From Thraustochytrium sp. TN22 (Eukaryota > Sar > Bigyra > Thraustochytrida > Thraustochytriidae), in NCBI GenBank assembly GCA_013306675.1, contig JABLUY010000045.1, forward strand, positions 112,801 to 176,800: a stretch of DNA of 64,000 bases, given 5' to 3'. Under the pieces are notes generated by a model. It had not been told where the DNA came from. It was given only the letters and a program-made list of their open reading frames with translations, and did not search any database. The position numbers and the translations under genes are program-made. Positions within the stretch are counted from its first letter, which is position 1; each line of letters starts with the position of its first letter. Positions 31,709-43,193 of this stretch are shown here, piece after piece.

Positions 31709-33358
31709 GCCGCGGTAAAGCCGCCTTCCAGGTTGCCCCAACGTCCGACGGTCGGCACGCGCGCGACCTCTTCTCGCATGGCGACGCAAGTGGCCCTCCG
31801 ACCTTGCGCGTCGAGCCCCGTCTCTGGGCCTCGGCCCTCGGAGTCGGCTGCGCCATCTTCCGCCGCGGCGCACGCGCCCAACTTGAAGTAGCGAGCGGCG
31901 CAAGCCTAGGCGACGCAATGCTGAGCCGCCACGGCGCGTTTGTGCGCAGCCCACAACGCTGCAGCGCGGCTGCAAAGACTCGGGGAGGGGTTCGCCAAGT
32001 TTTCGCCGCCGCCCTCCGAGTCCGAGTCCGAGTCCGAGTCGTCTGGCCACTGGCACTGTAGCGGTGTAGCCCGCCGGGCCGGCCCGCACTCGCTGTCTCA
32101 AGGAGTTGACAAGGACGTCCCGTACACGACGTAACCTGGAATCCTGGCCCGCGCCTCGAAATCGCCCGCTTTTCATGCTCGTAAGCTGTGGTTGCGCTGT
32201 GGTCGGCAGATCGACGAGCTTCCACGGCTTCCCCACCTCAGGCTGGCCCACTTGCCGCTGCAAACCGAAGCTGCGAGCTACCACCAGAGTCCAGACCAAC
32301 CCCCGGTGGCCGCTAATGTGTGCGTCTCGGTCTGTTCCTTTTGGGCTGGCCGCTGGCTTGAGCTAGCTGGCATCCTTTGTTCGGAGAGGGTTGCACCGGT
32401 GCGCCACTGGCACTGGTCCGGCAGGGGCGGGCCGGCCCGGCGGTCGCTCGCAGCCGCAACGGCGCGGAATCGCCTGCACTCCGGGTTCTCAGCGGACTTG
32501 AGCGCAAAAAGCCCGGTGCGTGCTGGACCACAAGACTGGCTGGCCTGGCTCAGCCGCCGGCCACCGCCGGTGCCTGCGGCCTGCCACGAGCATAGGCTGG
32601 CTTTACTTGGAGGCCGTCACCGGCGCACCCTCACGCTTCTTATACCCCTGCCAGTGCTTGTCGACTCGACGCGTATCCGCAGTCTGGCAGCCTAACTGTA
32701 AGTTAGTCTTCATGGCTTGCGACAGCAGCCGACGTTCCTTCCGTGGCTCGACGCGGCCGCCTTTGTTTGGACGACGCTGATGAGAGCGACTTTTTGTGCA
32801 CAAGAACCGGAAGCAACCGAGCCTCATGACTCGCCCTATCGCAAGCCATCCGTGGCCGCCCTTCCTGGTTGCTATTCTCCGTCCGTCATTCTCCGCTGCG
32901 AGCCGCTAGCTGATGGAGGGGTGGGGGGACTCGGACTCCTTCAGACTCCGCACGCCGTTGGTCAGCAGCCTGCACTTTCAAGTTGGCCGCAAGCCAACTC
33001 TTCAAAATTTAATCTACTGGTATACTCCGAACACAATTGTCCTCGGCTCAGTGCGGCGGTGATCCAAACGCGAAGATGGTTTAGAAAAAGCAAGATCCGT
33101 AGCCGGGGAAGACTGCTGCGTGGTGCTGGTAATGTAGGAGCATAATGCTGATGTCGCCGTCCGCACGTATGGTGGCGGCAAAGGGGGGTCAGCGGGAGAC
33201 CTTGATGGCTCCTAGCTTGTCGTCGAGATGTAGCCGCACTCGTCGCGTGTCTTGGCCTGGACGTGTTGGCCTTGTCGCGCACGATCACCGTGAACCAGTC
33301 GAATGACTCGGCTTGCTGCATTGTTTCGACTCTAGCTAGCTAGAGATCGTTCGCGCAT

Positions 33359-36300
33359 TCAGCGGGCGGGGGGTTCTTGATGTTTTGCCATCCGCGGCGT
33401 CCAGGCGCGCCATGAGCCCCTTGACTTCGCCATGAGCCCCTTGACTTCAGTGACCGTGGCAGCGACGCCGCGCTCGACCTCCTGATGGACCTCGATTGCG
33501 AGGCTGTGGGCGCGGCGCACGACGCCGATCCACTCGTAATGGACTGGTAGGCCTGACTAAAGCAGGACAATGGCTACGTGGCCACGAAGAATGACCCCGT
33601 CAACGGCAGGATCTCGTGGAGCACCGAGCGTTGGGAATGGGTATGGGCCGGCGGTCTTGAAGGAGTCCAGGTGGAGCACATAAGTCTGGCGCGCGGCAGA
33701 GTGCACGAGCGTGGCGACGCCGTCGTTGCCCGGCACGGCCAGGACGCCGTCCACACCCGGGTGCGGCAGCTTGACCTCATGGTGCAGGTCAAGATGCTCC
33801 GGATCCAGCGCCTGCAGCAAGCCGTCATCCGTAACGAGCAGCAGGCGGTCGCCGGCGTGCGCCATGGCGCGTGCCGACACGTCCAGAGTAGCCTGTGCGA
33901 CCACGGCCGGCGCGGCGCCACGCACGTCCCAGCGTCGAAGCGCCAGGTCACGCCCGGCCGAGTACGCAAAGCCGCCGCACCGCGATCGCGTCGCGCACGT
34001 GCACGGCTTGGCATGCCCGACGAACCCGAGCGGTCGCCTGCGCTCCGGGTCCTCCACCAAAATCTCTTGCGCGTCCACTACCACGCGCACGGCCTCGCGG
34101 TCCACCGCCAGCTGCCTGCATGGCGCCTCTAGCCGCACGTCCAAGACGCAGGACCGACGCAGCCACACACGCACACGGCCCACTGAGTCACCCGTCGCCA
34201 GGACCGCGCCCTGTCTCGCCAGAGCGCTGATCGCCGCGCCCGGGTGCGCTGGCAAGGCCGACGCGCCGCCTAGCTGGCCAGCCTCTGCGCAAAGGCTGCG
34301 TACGAAGCCCTCCGCGTCGCCTACCAGGCCGCCCGCCAACACCGTCACCTCGGCAGGCCACGCCTCCACGCGCTCCAACCGCAGTGCCCCACTGTGTGCG
34401 CTAAACACCGGCAGCCGCCGGCGGCTGCGCGACACCACGCCCAAGCAAGTGAACGACGCGCTGTCCACAAAGCAGCAACCGGACCACGCCGCCGCCTCCT
34501 CGCCGCGCACGCGTGCATCAGCCAGCACACGGTGCCGAAGTTGCACGCCAGCGTCCGAGTCTAAATACCACACCTCCAGCGCGCCTCCCCCCGGCTCCTC
34601 CAGCAGCGCGTCTTCTTCTTCTTCTTGCTGCTTCTGCCGCTGTTGAGCTGTCGTCGCTGCCGTCGACGTCGTTGTCGTGGTGGTGGTGTTTTGGGTCTGG
34701 TTCTCGGCATCGCCATCGGGGTCCACACATCGCGCCACGAGCGCCACGTGCCCATGTGATGACACGGCCATGGACTCTACTTCAAGCCCATCCGGTAGCA
34801 CGTGCCACGCCCGGGACCGCCGCTCGCCGGTCACCGCGCACGCAACCACGATGACGCGCGGAGACTCACACACCATTGCCACCACCGCTCCATCTGCACT
34901 AAAGGCGCATGCCTCCACTGCACGTGGGCACGGTAGTCCAACTACGCGCTCCGCGCCGAGGTCCAGGTCAAGGCCCATCACCGCGTCGCCCGCCACGCGC
35001 AGCAGCTCGCCGTTCCGGTTGAACTGCAGCGCCAGGCCCGGCGTCGAGCCCAACACCGCCATCCGCCCGTCGCGCCCCGCGCCGCTCACGGCCTCCTCCG
35101 CCTCACTCAGCGCCACCCGCTTCTCGCGAACGATTCCGAAGCCGAATTTGAGCACCGACAGGTGCACCTCGACGCCATGTACTGCTTCCGGCTCCACCCA
35201 AACCTTCTCCAGGGTCTCTTCTGGGATAGGATTGGCAGAAACCGCGTCCGCGAAGCTCGGTCTGCCTTCCGCGTCCAATAGACGCACAATCTCGCAGTCT
35301 TCTGCGAACTGCACTTGCCGCGGGGGCCACGTCCGCGTCAGCATTGCCAGCGGCTCCAGTGCCTGCCGAATCTGTGCGCGCTTCTCGTCGTAAAACACCA
35401 TCGTGCCGTCCTCCAGAGCCACGGCCAGCCGACAAGCCGCAGAGTCGCTCGGTGCCGGGCTCCACGCCACGCACCGCACTGGGTTCTCCGCGGTCCCGCT
35501 TCGTAGTCGACTCAGCTCGTCGCGCAGCCCGCTCGAGACCCGCCGCACGTGGACAAAGCCCGCGCTCGTACCTACTGCCAGTAAATCTCCATCGTGCGAG
35601 AACGCCGCGCACGTACAGATCCCAGCCTTTTCGCGGCGGTCCACGCGCACCTCGTTACGCAGACGCAGCTCCGGCGTCCACAAGCAGACAGAGCTGTCCT
35701 CCGCGCCCAGACTTGCCCACTCTCCGCGTCTCGACCGAACCACGCCCAGCACCACTTTGTGCGCACAGGTTAATTCCTCCAGGCCTTTTCCTCCGTCATT
35801 GGCCGGCTTGTCTTCCTCATCTTCGCCGCCATCGCCGTCACCGTCGCCGTGGTCGTGATCGTCGTCATTGTTGCTCTCATTGTCCTCCTTAGCAAAATCC
35901 TCATCGCCGTCGGCGGACAAAGCCAGGACGCGGTGCCGATCGACCACCACGGCGCCGCGGCATGCCGAATCCACAACCGCGCCCGCCGGGAGCTCGTGCA
36001 CCTGGCGCAACAGCTCTCCCAGCGCGGACCACACGCGCACAGTCGCGTCGTCAGTCACCGAGACGCCCTCTCGCAGCAATCGCACTGCCTTGCCATTGTG
36101 TGCATCCGCACCGCGTTGCAGCAGCACGAGCGCCTCTTGCTCCACGTCGATGCGCCACAGCGTGCCCTTCTCGTCGCCGCACCAGTCTCGCCACAGGCAG
36201 GTCACCGCGCATGAGTTGTCAAGCGCCCTGTAGCTGTAAATGCGGCCCTCCACGCGGTGCACGCCGAGCCGGCCGCCGCGCTCAAGCTCGGCCACGTCTA

Positions 36301-39300
36301 CCCGCGCGCCCTCCACGCGGACCACGCTCGCGTCCACGCTCTCACTGCCGGAGCCGCGAAGCGTAAACATTGCGAGCGGAGCAGCTGCAAACTCAGAGCC
36401 CCGCGCTTCGTCGCACCAGTGCTCGTCTTGCAGCCGCCACACGACAGCCTGGCCACGACCCGTGATCGCCAGCACCACACCCGACGGCGTCACATCGACA
36501 CGGGAGACGTCCTCCACTCGCTCGCGGAGCCACCTGCGGGCGCGCCCGCGTTCCACCCGCCACACGCACACGCATGTCAGGTCACACGCCGCGAGCCACG
36601 TACTTCGCGCCGCCTCGGCCTTACAAGCGCGCAGACAGACCACCTGGCCCAGCATCTGCAGGTACTGCACGTGCTGCTCGCGAGACCGTGCCAGCACCAC
36701 CACGTCCGACGCGACGTATGCGACCACGCCATCACCCACGCTCGCCACGGCGTTCCCTGCCGGGCCCTTGCACCCCTGTACGCTCGTGCCGTACAAGACT
36801 GCACCCACCACGGGCGCATTGTCCTCCACAGGATCGCTCGTGCCCTCCGCTTCTTCCATGCCCATCTCCTCCTTGTCATGGTTCTCGTCCTTCGTCTCCT
36901 TCATCTCCTCGTCCTCCGGCGCAGGCGGCTCGAGGACGGCCAGGGCCGGCGCCTCGTCCTCCACGCGCCGCGCAGTCTCCAACTTCGCGAGAGCATCGCG
37001 CCAAGCCACCTCTCGAAGCGTATAAAAGCATCCTGTCAGTTCGTGCGTCTCCACATGCTGCGGCCCGGCTGCCTCGCGCCAAGCGTCCGGCAGCGAGTGC
37101 CGCGGCCTCTTGATGCGCCGTAGACCCTTCTTGTGCAAAATCGACTTGCGCGCCACCTCGAAGCAGTGCTCTTCGCCCATGGACAAATGCCAGCCGCCCT
37201 TGTCGTTACTGGGAACGAACTCCGGCACGCCCGCCGGGACACCCTCGGGAAGGCGGCCGAACTCCTCCCCGTGCGCAAGGTCGTAGATGCGGTCCTCCGC
37301 GAAGACGTAGCCGCCGCACGGCGACACAGCCAGTTGCGATGCACGAAAGCCCGCCTCCGTCAGCGTGAACAACTCGGACCACTCGCACGCTTCCTCATCG
37401 CGCTCCACCACAACAAAGCCGTTCTCGTATCCCACGACGCAAACGATGACCTCGCGCTTGAGCGACTGCTGCGAAGACATCCTTGCGCCAGGCTTGCGAG
37501 GCCGCGTCGCGATGCGAGCCTTCAACGCCACGGCCTCGCCGCGCTCGAGCATGCAGGTCGACTCCAAGTGCCCCAGCCCGCTCTCCATGTCCCACAGTCG
37601 GAGTGTGCAGTCCTCGCCCACGGAGAGCATGCGCGTGGCACCCAGCCAGTGCCGCAAGCGCATCCGCGGGTGCCCGCACGTAATGCCGCCTTCTCCAAGC
37701 ACCGCACCGCTCACGCCGTGCACGAGAAAGGCTTCGCTCACGTGCGTTGTCGCCACGATGCGCGACCCGTCGCGCGACCAGCACACGGACCGCGCCCCAG
37801 GGTTCAACGACGGCGCCTCCTTGAGCTCTGTAAAGTCTGCAATCAGCTGCACGTTAAAGCTCCACAGCGTCAGCCGGCCGTCCACCGGCGAGCACATCGT
37901 GAAGCCGCGCGAGCACACGTGCAGCGCGCGCACTGCTTCCCCGGGCCCAAACACCGGAACGGACCGCGTCACGAAGTACCCCTCCAGAACGTACGCGCGA
38001 CCGTCCGAGCCCCCCAGAACCGCAAACGCGGACCGCGGGTGAAAGGCGGCCGCCACAAAGTCCACCTCAGGCACGCGAGCAAAGCCCACGCGTCGCTGCT
38101 CCCCGGCGTCGGCATCCAGCACCTCCGCCAGCGCTGCTCGCCCGCACACCAGCACGCGGCCCTCCTCAACAAAGCAGACCGCCAGCGCCGCGCGCGCAGG
38201 CATCTGAAAGCACATGCGAGTCTTGCAGAAGCGCCACGTGCGCGGGCTGTCTTCGACAGGCCGCGCACTACTATCCTCGCTCGCGCTCTCGTCCGGGTCA
38301 GACCCTGGTGTGCCGGGTCGGGACTCGACTTCGTCTGTGCCAATTGTCACAATCCGTACCACTCCGCGATCGTCCGCGATCGCCAACTCGGCACGGTTCT
38401 GTGCCCAGGCCAACGCGCAGGTATGGTCCACGTCCACGCTCGCTGTCGGCCGCAGCTCCGGGTAGTCCCACACGATCACCCGTCGAGCGCACGCTGTGGC
38501 GACGAGCGCCAATTCCCAGCTGTATGCCACCGCTCGGATGGCCGAGTCGTGCGCCCAGCCAATGCGCGCATCTTCCTGCTGCGCCCCAGACATCGAGGAG
38601 TGGGTGGGCTGCACGGACGTGGAGATGATGAGCGGGCCGGCCGTGCGCACCAAGCGGCCATCGCCCATGAAGAAGGCTTCCTCCGCGCCGCAGGCGCTCT
38701 GCAAGATGCCCATGGCCCGCTCCAGCTCCGGCGCAGGGGGCGCTTCCGGGATGACAAAGTCCACCTTGTCGCCGCCCGTTTCGGTGAGCGCCTCAAACAC
38801 CTTGAGCCAGGCGCGCAGTCGCTGGCAGGAGTTTCCAATGAAGGCGGCCCGCGAGACTCGATCGTGCGGCGTCGACGCGAAGAGTGTGTCAGCCACGAGC
38901 TCCAGTTCCGCGGTCGTGGGCAGCACGAAGGATGCGCCGCAGAAACGCTCGATGCCGGCGCAGCAGGTATCCAGGAGGAGAAAGACCTCTTCGTATGTGA
39001 GTGAGCCGCGGCGCTGAAAGTCGAAGACCTCGAAGAGCGCGGCCAGCCGCGCTCGACGGCTCGACGAGCTCAGGCAGCACGCCGCCCCGACGAGCTGTAG
39101 ACAGTCCACGCCGGCGGTGCTGTCCCGCTCCGCGCTCGCGCACTGCGCGCCGCAGGGCGCCTCCGTGCCCAGCAGGCGCTGGCAGTCCTCGGGGTCGAGC
39201 TGGAAGTCGAGCCCGCGGTGCCGCTGCACGAGTGCGCCCATTTGCTTGGCGCTCAGGCCCACGACGCACGCGCAGCCGACCGGCCCTTGCTCGCGGCCAT

Positions 39301-39385
39301 CCCGCCGAGCCCCTGCCTCGGCGCAGCCGTGCTCATCGGCGCCCTTCTCCAGGTCCTTGCTGGTGCTGCTCGCGGCGAGGCCCAT
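33359..39385 (-). CDS. Large EF-hand / WD40-repeat protein
   Basis: About 1984 aa if the proposed intron (33553..33624) is removed; without splicing it stops at 33557 after 1942 aa. The first in-frame ATG gives MGLAASSTSK, an N-myristoylation-type MGxxxS start. An EF-hand-like region (about 100-210; FDFQRRGSLTYEEVF, degenerate loop) is followed by many WD40-type repeats (IRAVAYSWELALVATACARR, VCWSRDGSRIVATTH, LRLWDMESG, VVWRLQD, CLWTPELRLR, LRRWDVRG). Two acidic linkers lie near residues 830 and 1185. Layout resembles EF-hand/WD40 proteins of cilia or EMAP-like microtubule-binding proteins, but no HELP motif was recognised. It is divergent from the channel gene by 910 bp. The C-terminal exon is less certain than the rest. 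Confidence 0.87.
33409..33448. repeat. Exact 20-bp tandem duplication near the C-terminus
   Basis: Two exact copies of a 20-bp unit starting GCCATGAGCC. The unit is not a multiple of three, so the second copy shifts the reading frame of the EF-hand/WD40 gene's last exon. Confidence 0.95.
33553..33624 (-). other. Proposed 72-bp intron in the EF-hand/WD40 gene
   Basis: Donor GTGCTC and acceptor TTTAGTCAG in phase 1. The 22 codons before the in-frame TAG drop to about half G/C at third positions, unlike the exon before it. After splicing the frame continues as GLPVHYEWIGVVRRAHSLA with high GC3. Its length is close to the 71-bp NAA30 intron. The donor is not a strong consensus. Confidence 0.55.
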
Positions 39386-40295
39386 GGGACGAATCCGTCC
39401 CACGCCGTGCCGCGCGAGCTTGGTCGGCGCTGCTGCGAAGGCGTTGCGCTGGACCGCGCCGGGCCGGGCCGTGGCGCGCCAGCGCGCTCACGCGCGGGCG
39501 CGCAGTCCCCTCCCGCGCGAGCGAAGAGCCGTCCGATGCCACAGAGGGACTCGGTCTCGAGCTCAGCCTGACGTTGAGGTTAAACGTGAACTTGAACTTG
39601 AACTTGAAGAACGGCTGTGAAACGTACCGTTAAGCGTAACCCTTGTCGAAACTGCAAAACGCAGCGACCCGTTACTAGTACTCCGGTTGACTTGGTGAAG
39701 TGGACTGCACTTTGCTTTTCGCGGGCCGCGGTTGTGTTTCACGAGTCACGAAGCTCGAGCACCAGGTGCAACGGGTCGAGAGAATATGTTGCGCTGCCGC
39801 AGTTCGGCGCTGTGTTTTGGAATTCATTTGCTGTGCGGGCGCCACCTGAAGCGCTGACAGGTAGCGAGCTCAGCCTTGTCGCGCCGACCCGACAGAGCAA
39901 TGTCAGAGGCGTTACGGCAAGGAGACGCTCGCCATCGTTGCTTCCTATCCCGCAGCGACAACGACTGCGTTTGTAACGCGCCGAGAGGCGGGCGAGGTCC
40001 GAGTCCGAGTCACGGCTTGGTTGGTGAGTTCCTTGTGGCGTGGCGACGCATCAGCGTACCTGCTGTCTTTCCTGTTTGGCGCACACGTCCCCCGTCACGC
40101 AGTGCCGGGTAGGAGAAGGAGACGAAGACGACGACGACGACAAAGAAGAAGGAGAAGAAGAAGCGAAGAGAACAGCTCGAGAGGGAGAGTGAACTGCAAA
40201 GTCCTTCGCTGTGCTGATCGCGACGCGGCGCGACCGCGCGGCGGCGCGGCAGCGCTGGGGCCAGCTGCAGCGGACGCAGCGCGCCTGCAGCGAAA
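39386..40295. other. Divergent 5' region of EF-hand/WD40 and channel genes
   Basis: 910 bp between two start codons. It is GC-rich at both ends and less so at 39550-39850, with a (GAA/GAC)-rich purine tract at 40110-40180 and short AACTTG repeats near 39588-39606. No gene was recognised; it probably carries both promoters. Confidence 0.5.
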
Positions 40296-43193
40296 ATGGC
40301 AGCGGCTGCGGCGATTGCGGCGGCGCAGCGCAATGCGCGCAAGAAGCAGCGCGACGCAGAGAAGGAGGCGGCGCGCAACGCGAGACGCATCCAGAATGAG
40401 CGCGTCGGCCTGTCACCAGACCTCACGGTCGAGGCGACGCAAGTGGCGGGGTATAGCGCGGCCAATGCGGCCAAGGACCCGATGGCGCGGATTGTCAACA
40501 CCAAGTCGGAGCGCCTGACAAGCACGAAGCTAGTCGGGGACGATGCGCCCTACGAACAGCGCGACGCATATGGGCGCCTTGCTTGGTATTGCGGCACGAT
40601 CGTCAAAGGCAACAGATTCAACGCCATCATTATCGGCGTCATTCTCGTGGCAGGTGTCCTCGTGGGCATACAGAGCTATCCGGCGCTCGAACAGAACCCG
40701 ATCGTGAGTGCCGTGGATAAAGCTGTGCTGGTCATCTTCGTGAGCGAGTGCCTCACCAAGGTGGTGGCAGAGAACCGGAGACCGTGGCGCTACTTCACCG
40801 GGTCCGAGTGGAAATGGAACACCTTCGACTTCATCATTGTCTTTCTCTCGATGCCTTTCTTTGACTGGGGCTCTTCGATCGGGCTGCTGCGACTTGTGCG
40901 TCTCATGCGTCTTATCAAGCTCGTCAAGCGCATCCCACAGCTTTACATGATCATCATGGGCCTCATGGGCGGTATGCGCGCCATCATGTACATTCTGGTT
41001 CTCCTGGTGCTCATCTTCTACATGTACGCTGTGCTCGGGTTCTACCTCTTTGCCGTGAATGATCCTTTTCACTTTGGCGATCTGTGGCGAGCCATGTTCA
41101 CGCTGTGGCGCGTCTCCACTTTTGAGGATTGGACGGACATTCTTTACACCAACTACTACGGCTGCGACGGCTACCCGGGCAATATCTACTTGGACTGGGT
41201 TTCCGAAGACCCGGCGGCGGCCGGCGTCGCGGGCGATCTATGGGCCTGCACCCACTCTCAGCCGGCGCAAGCGCTTGCGGTGATGTACTTTATCAGCTTC
41301 GTCTTCGTCTCCCCGCTCGTCATGCTCAGTCTCTTTGTCGGTGCCGTCACCATGAGCATGACGGAGAGCATGGAAGAGCTCAAGGAGGAAGAGGAGCAGG
41401 CTCACCGCGAGCAGGCCCTGGCCAAGGCACGCGAGCGCGCGCTCAACCGCGGGCCATCCGAACGCGCCAACAGCAGCATCCTCTCCTCCACTATCCTTCG
41501 GGATCAGAGCTCCTCCGCCCTACTTGCCGGCGGTATGCGTACAATTACCTCGCGCGTCTCCCTGGCTGTGAAGACCAAGTCCGCGCTCACCAAGGTACGC
41601 CCTGATGAAGAGGAGCTTGTCAACGATGGCAAGTCCATCCTCAGCATGCCGGCCGGCGCCTCGGAGCAGCATGTCCAAATCCCTTGCCCAGACAAAGACA
41701 AGGACAATTCCGGGCAGGGCATCGAAGCGAAGCCTTCACAGTCCAAGGAGCGAAGGCCGTCCCTCATGGAGAGAGCCGCCTCGCTTCGAGGTCACTTGCC
41801 CGGTCTGCCGGCGTCCAGTTTCCGAGAGGACGCTGTCTTTGACGATGCTGAGATCTCGCACCTGCGGACGCTCATCCTTCGGGCGGTGGGCATTGAGGAT
41901 GCCAGACGATCCTCAGGCCCGAGCACCGACGAGGAGCACCGCGGCAGCTTCCGCCGGTTCTACATCAAGCTTGCAGACACCTGCGAGGAAATCGTGAGCA
42001 GCCCGCGCTTTGTGAACTTCGTTACGCTCGTCATCGTGTGCGCCGGCGTCCAGATTGGCGTTTCCACCTTCCCGCAGTCTGTTGAGGCACAGGCCGTGCT
42101 CCGCGTTGTGGACGCGGCTATCCTCGGCATCTTCGCGGCGGAGATTGCGCTCAAGACAGTCGCAGCGCGCTTCAAGCCCTGGCATTTCTTCTATCACCGT
42201 GGCGTCAACGGCTGGAACGTCTTCGACTACGTCGTGGTCATGGGGAGCCTCGTGCCCGGCTCCGGAAGCACAATCACCATTCTGCGGCTCCTGCGGCTGC
42301 TGCGCGTGCTCAAGCTGCTGCGCGCGCTGCCCGCGCTACAAGTCATCGTCGTGGCGCTCATCAATGGAGTACGGTCGATCAGCTACATCGCGCTCATTCT
42401 CTTCCTGGTCTTTTACATTTTCGCGATCGCGGGCCAAATCCTTTTCATCGAGAATGATCCCTGGCATTGGGGTTCGCTGCATGTCGCGCTCATGACGCTC
42501 TTTCGGAGCGCAACCCTCGAAGACTGGACCGACCTCGCCTACACCGCAATGTACGGGTGCAATCAGTTCGGCTACGCCGGCATGGAGGACCTCTGCGTGT
42601 CTCCGCAGCCGCTCGGCTTCGTCGGCGCGCTCTTCTACATTATGTTCACCCTCATTGGCGGTCTCGTACTCATGACTCTCTTCATTGGTGTCGTGACCAT
42701 GAGCATGGAGGAGGCCTCGGCGAAGCAAAAGTCGCAGCAGGAGGTCCTCGCTCGCATGGTGGAGATCTGCACACAAGGTAACATCTCCGAGGAGACGGCC
42801 ACCTTATACGAGGAGATTTTCAACACGATCGACTACGACGGCGGCGGCTCCATCGACGAGGAGGAGCTCGCTATCGGCTTCATCGCAATTGGCGACTGCT
42901 TCTCCAAGGCAGAAATTCGCCAGATGGTTGCCCAGGTCGACGTGGACAACAGCGGTGAGCTTGATCTGGCTGAATTCACCGAGTTCATGATCCTCTTCCG
43001 CAATGAGTTTCTCCAGCGCACCGACGGCACGGGCGACATCCAGCAGGCACGTCGTGTCGCGCGCGCAAATCGCGATCGGAACAGCCGCGAGTCGGTCTCT
43101 TTGCATACCGAGGCTACTGCCTCTGGCGAGGGCTCGCAATCGCATGTTGCCCCTGCGGACGCCGAGGAGCTGGGCCCCGATTCGGAATCGTAG
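40296..43193 (+). CDS. Two-domain voltage-gated cation channel with C-terminal EF-hands
   Basis: A 965-aa channel with two six-helix ion-transport domains, about 105-355 and 572-805. S4 segments have basic residues every third position: LLRLVRLMRLIKLVKRI (about 197) and LRLLRLLRVLKLLRAL (about 663). Pore loops read STFEDWTD (about 273) and ATLEDWTD (about 739); the acidic E-D-W filters resemble Ca2+/Na+ channels rather than K+ channels. Two canonical EF-hand loops follow, DYDGGGSIDEEE (about 845) and DVDNSGELDLAE (about 882), so cytosolic Ca2+ probably modulates gating. The N-terminus is a charged helix (RKKQRDAEKEAARNARR). Layout is like two-pore or other protist two-domain channels. Ion choice and membrane location are inferred. 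Confidence 0.93.
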   Translation: MAAAAAIAAAQRNARKKQRDAEKEAARNARRIQNERVGLSPDLTVEATQVAGYSAANAAKDPMARIVNTKSERLTSTKLVGDDAPYEQRDAYGRLAWYCGTIVKGNRFNAIIIGVILVAGVLVGIQSYPALEQNPIVSAVDKAVLVIFVSECLTKVVAENRRPWRYFTGSEWKWNTFDFIIVFLSMPFFDWGSSIGLLRLVRLMRLIKLVKRIPQLYMIIMGLMGGMRAIMYILVLLVLIFYMYAVLGFYLFAVNDPFHFGDLWRAMFTLWRVSTFEDWTDILYTNYYGCDGYPGNIYLDWVSEDPAAAGVAGDLWACTHSQPAQALAVMYFISFVFVSPLVMLSLFVGAVTMSMTESMEELKEEEEQAHREQALAKARERALNRGPSERANSSILSSTILRDQSSSALLAGGMRTITSRVSLAVKTKSALTKVRPDEEELVNDGKSILSMPAGASEQHVQIPCPDKDKDNSGQGIEAKPSQSKERRPSLMERAASLRGHLPGLPASSFREDAVFDDAEISHLRTLILRAVGIEDARRSSGPSTDEEHRGSFRRFYIKLADTCEEIVSSPRFVNFVTLVIVCAGVQIGVSTFPQSVEAQAVLRVVDAAILGIFAAEIALKTVAARFKPWHFFYHRGVNGWNVFDYVVVMGSLVPGSGSTITILRLLRLLRVLKLLRALPALQVIVVALINGVRSISYIALILFLVFYIFAIAGQILFIENDPWHWGSLHVALMTLFRSATLEDWTDLAYTAMYGCNQFGYAGMEDLCVSPQPLGFVGALFYIMFTLIGGLVLMTLFIGVVTMSMEEASAKQKSQQEVLARMVEICTQGNISEETATLYEEIFNTIDYDGGGSIDEEELAIGFIAIGDCFSKAEIRQMVAQVDVDNSGELDLAEFTEFMILFRNEFLQRTDGTGDIQQARRVARANRDRNSRESVSLHTEATASGEGSQSHVAPADAEELGPDSES

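Larger units (their letters stand above)
25456..33358. other. 7.9-kb gene-poor region
   Basis: No supportable gene was found. It contains a GAGCC/GCGCC pentamer stretch (25867-25911), TTGC repeats (27104-27152), AGCC repeats (28871-28922), an ATCGAG array (30259-30291) and several CTAG clusters (31480-31555, 31689-31708, 33331-33346). Open frames up to about 400 codons are Ala/Arg/Ser/Pro-rich without domain or consistent codon bias. A few GC3-rich fragments remain on the minus strand at about 33220-33330 (for example FDWFTVIVRDKAN), which may be decayed coding sequence. Confidence 0.5.

Noticed and set aside
37133-39004. 623-codon plus-strand frame inside the EF-hand/WD40 gene
   Set aside because: His/Arg/Ala-rich antisense frame; the opposite strand has WD40 motifs throughout.
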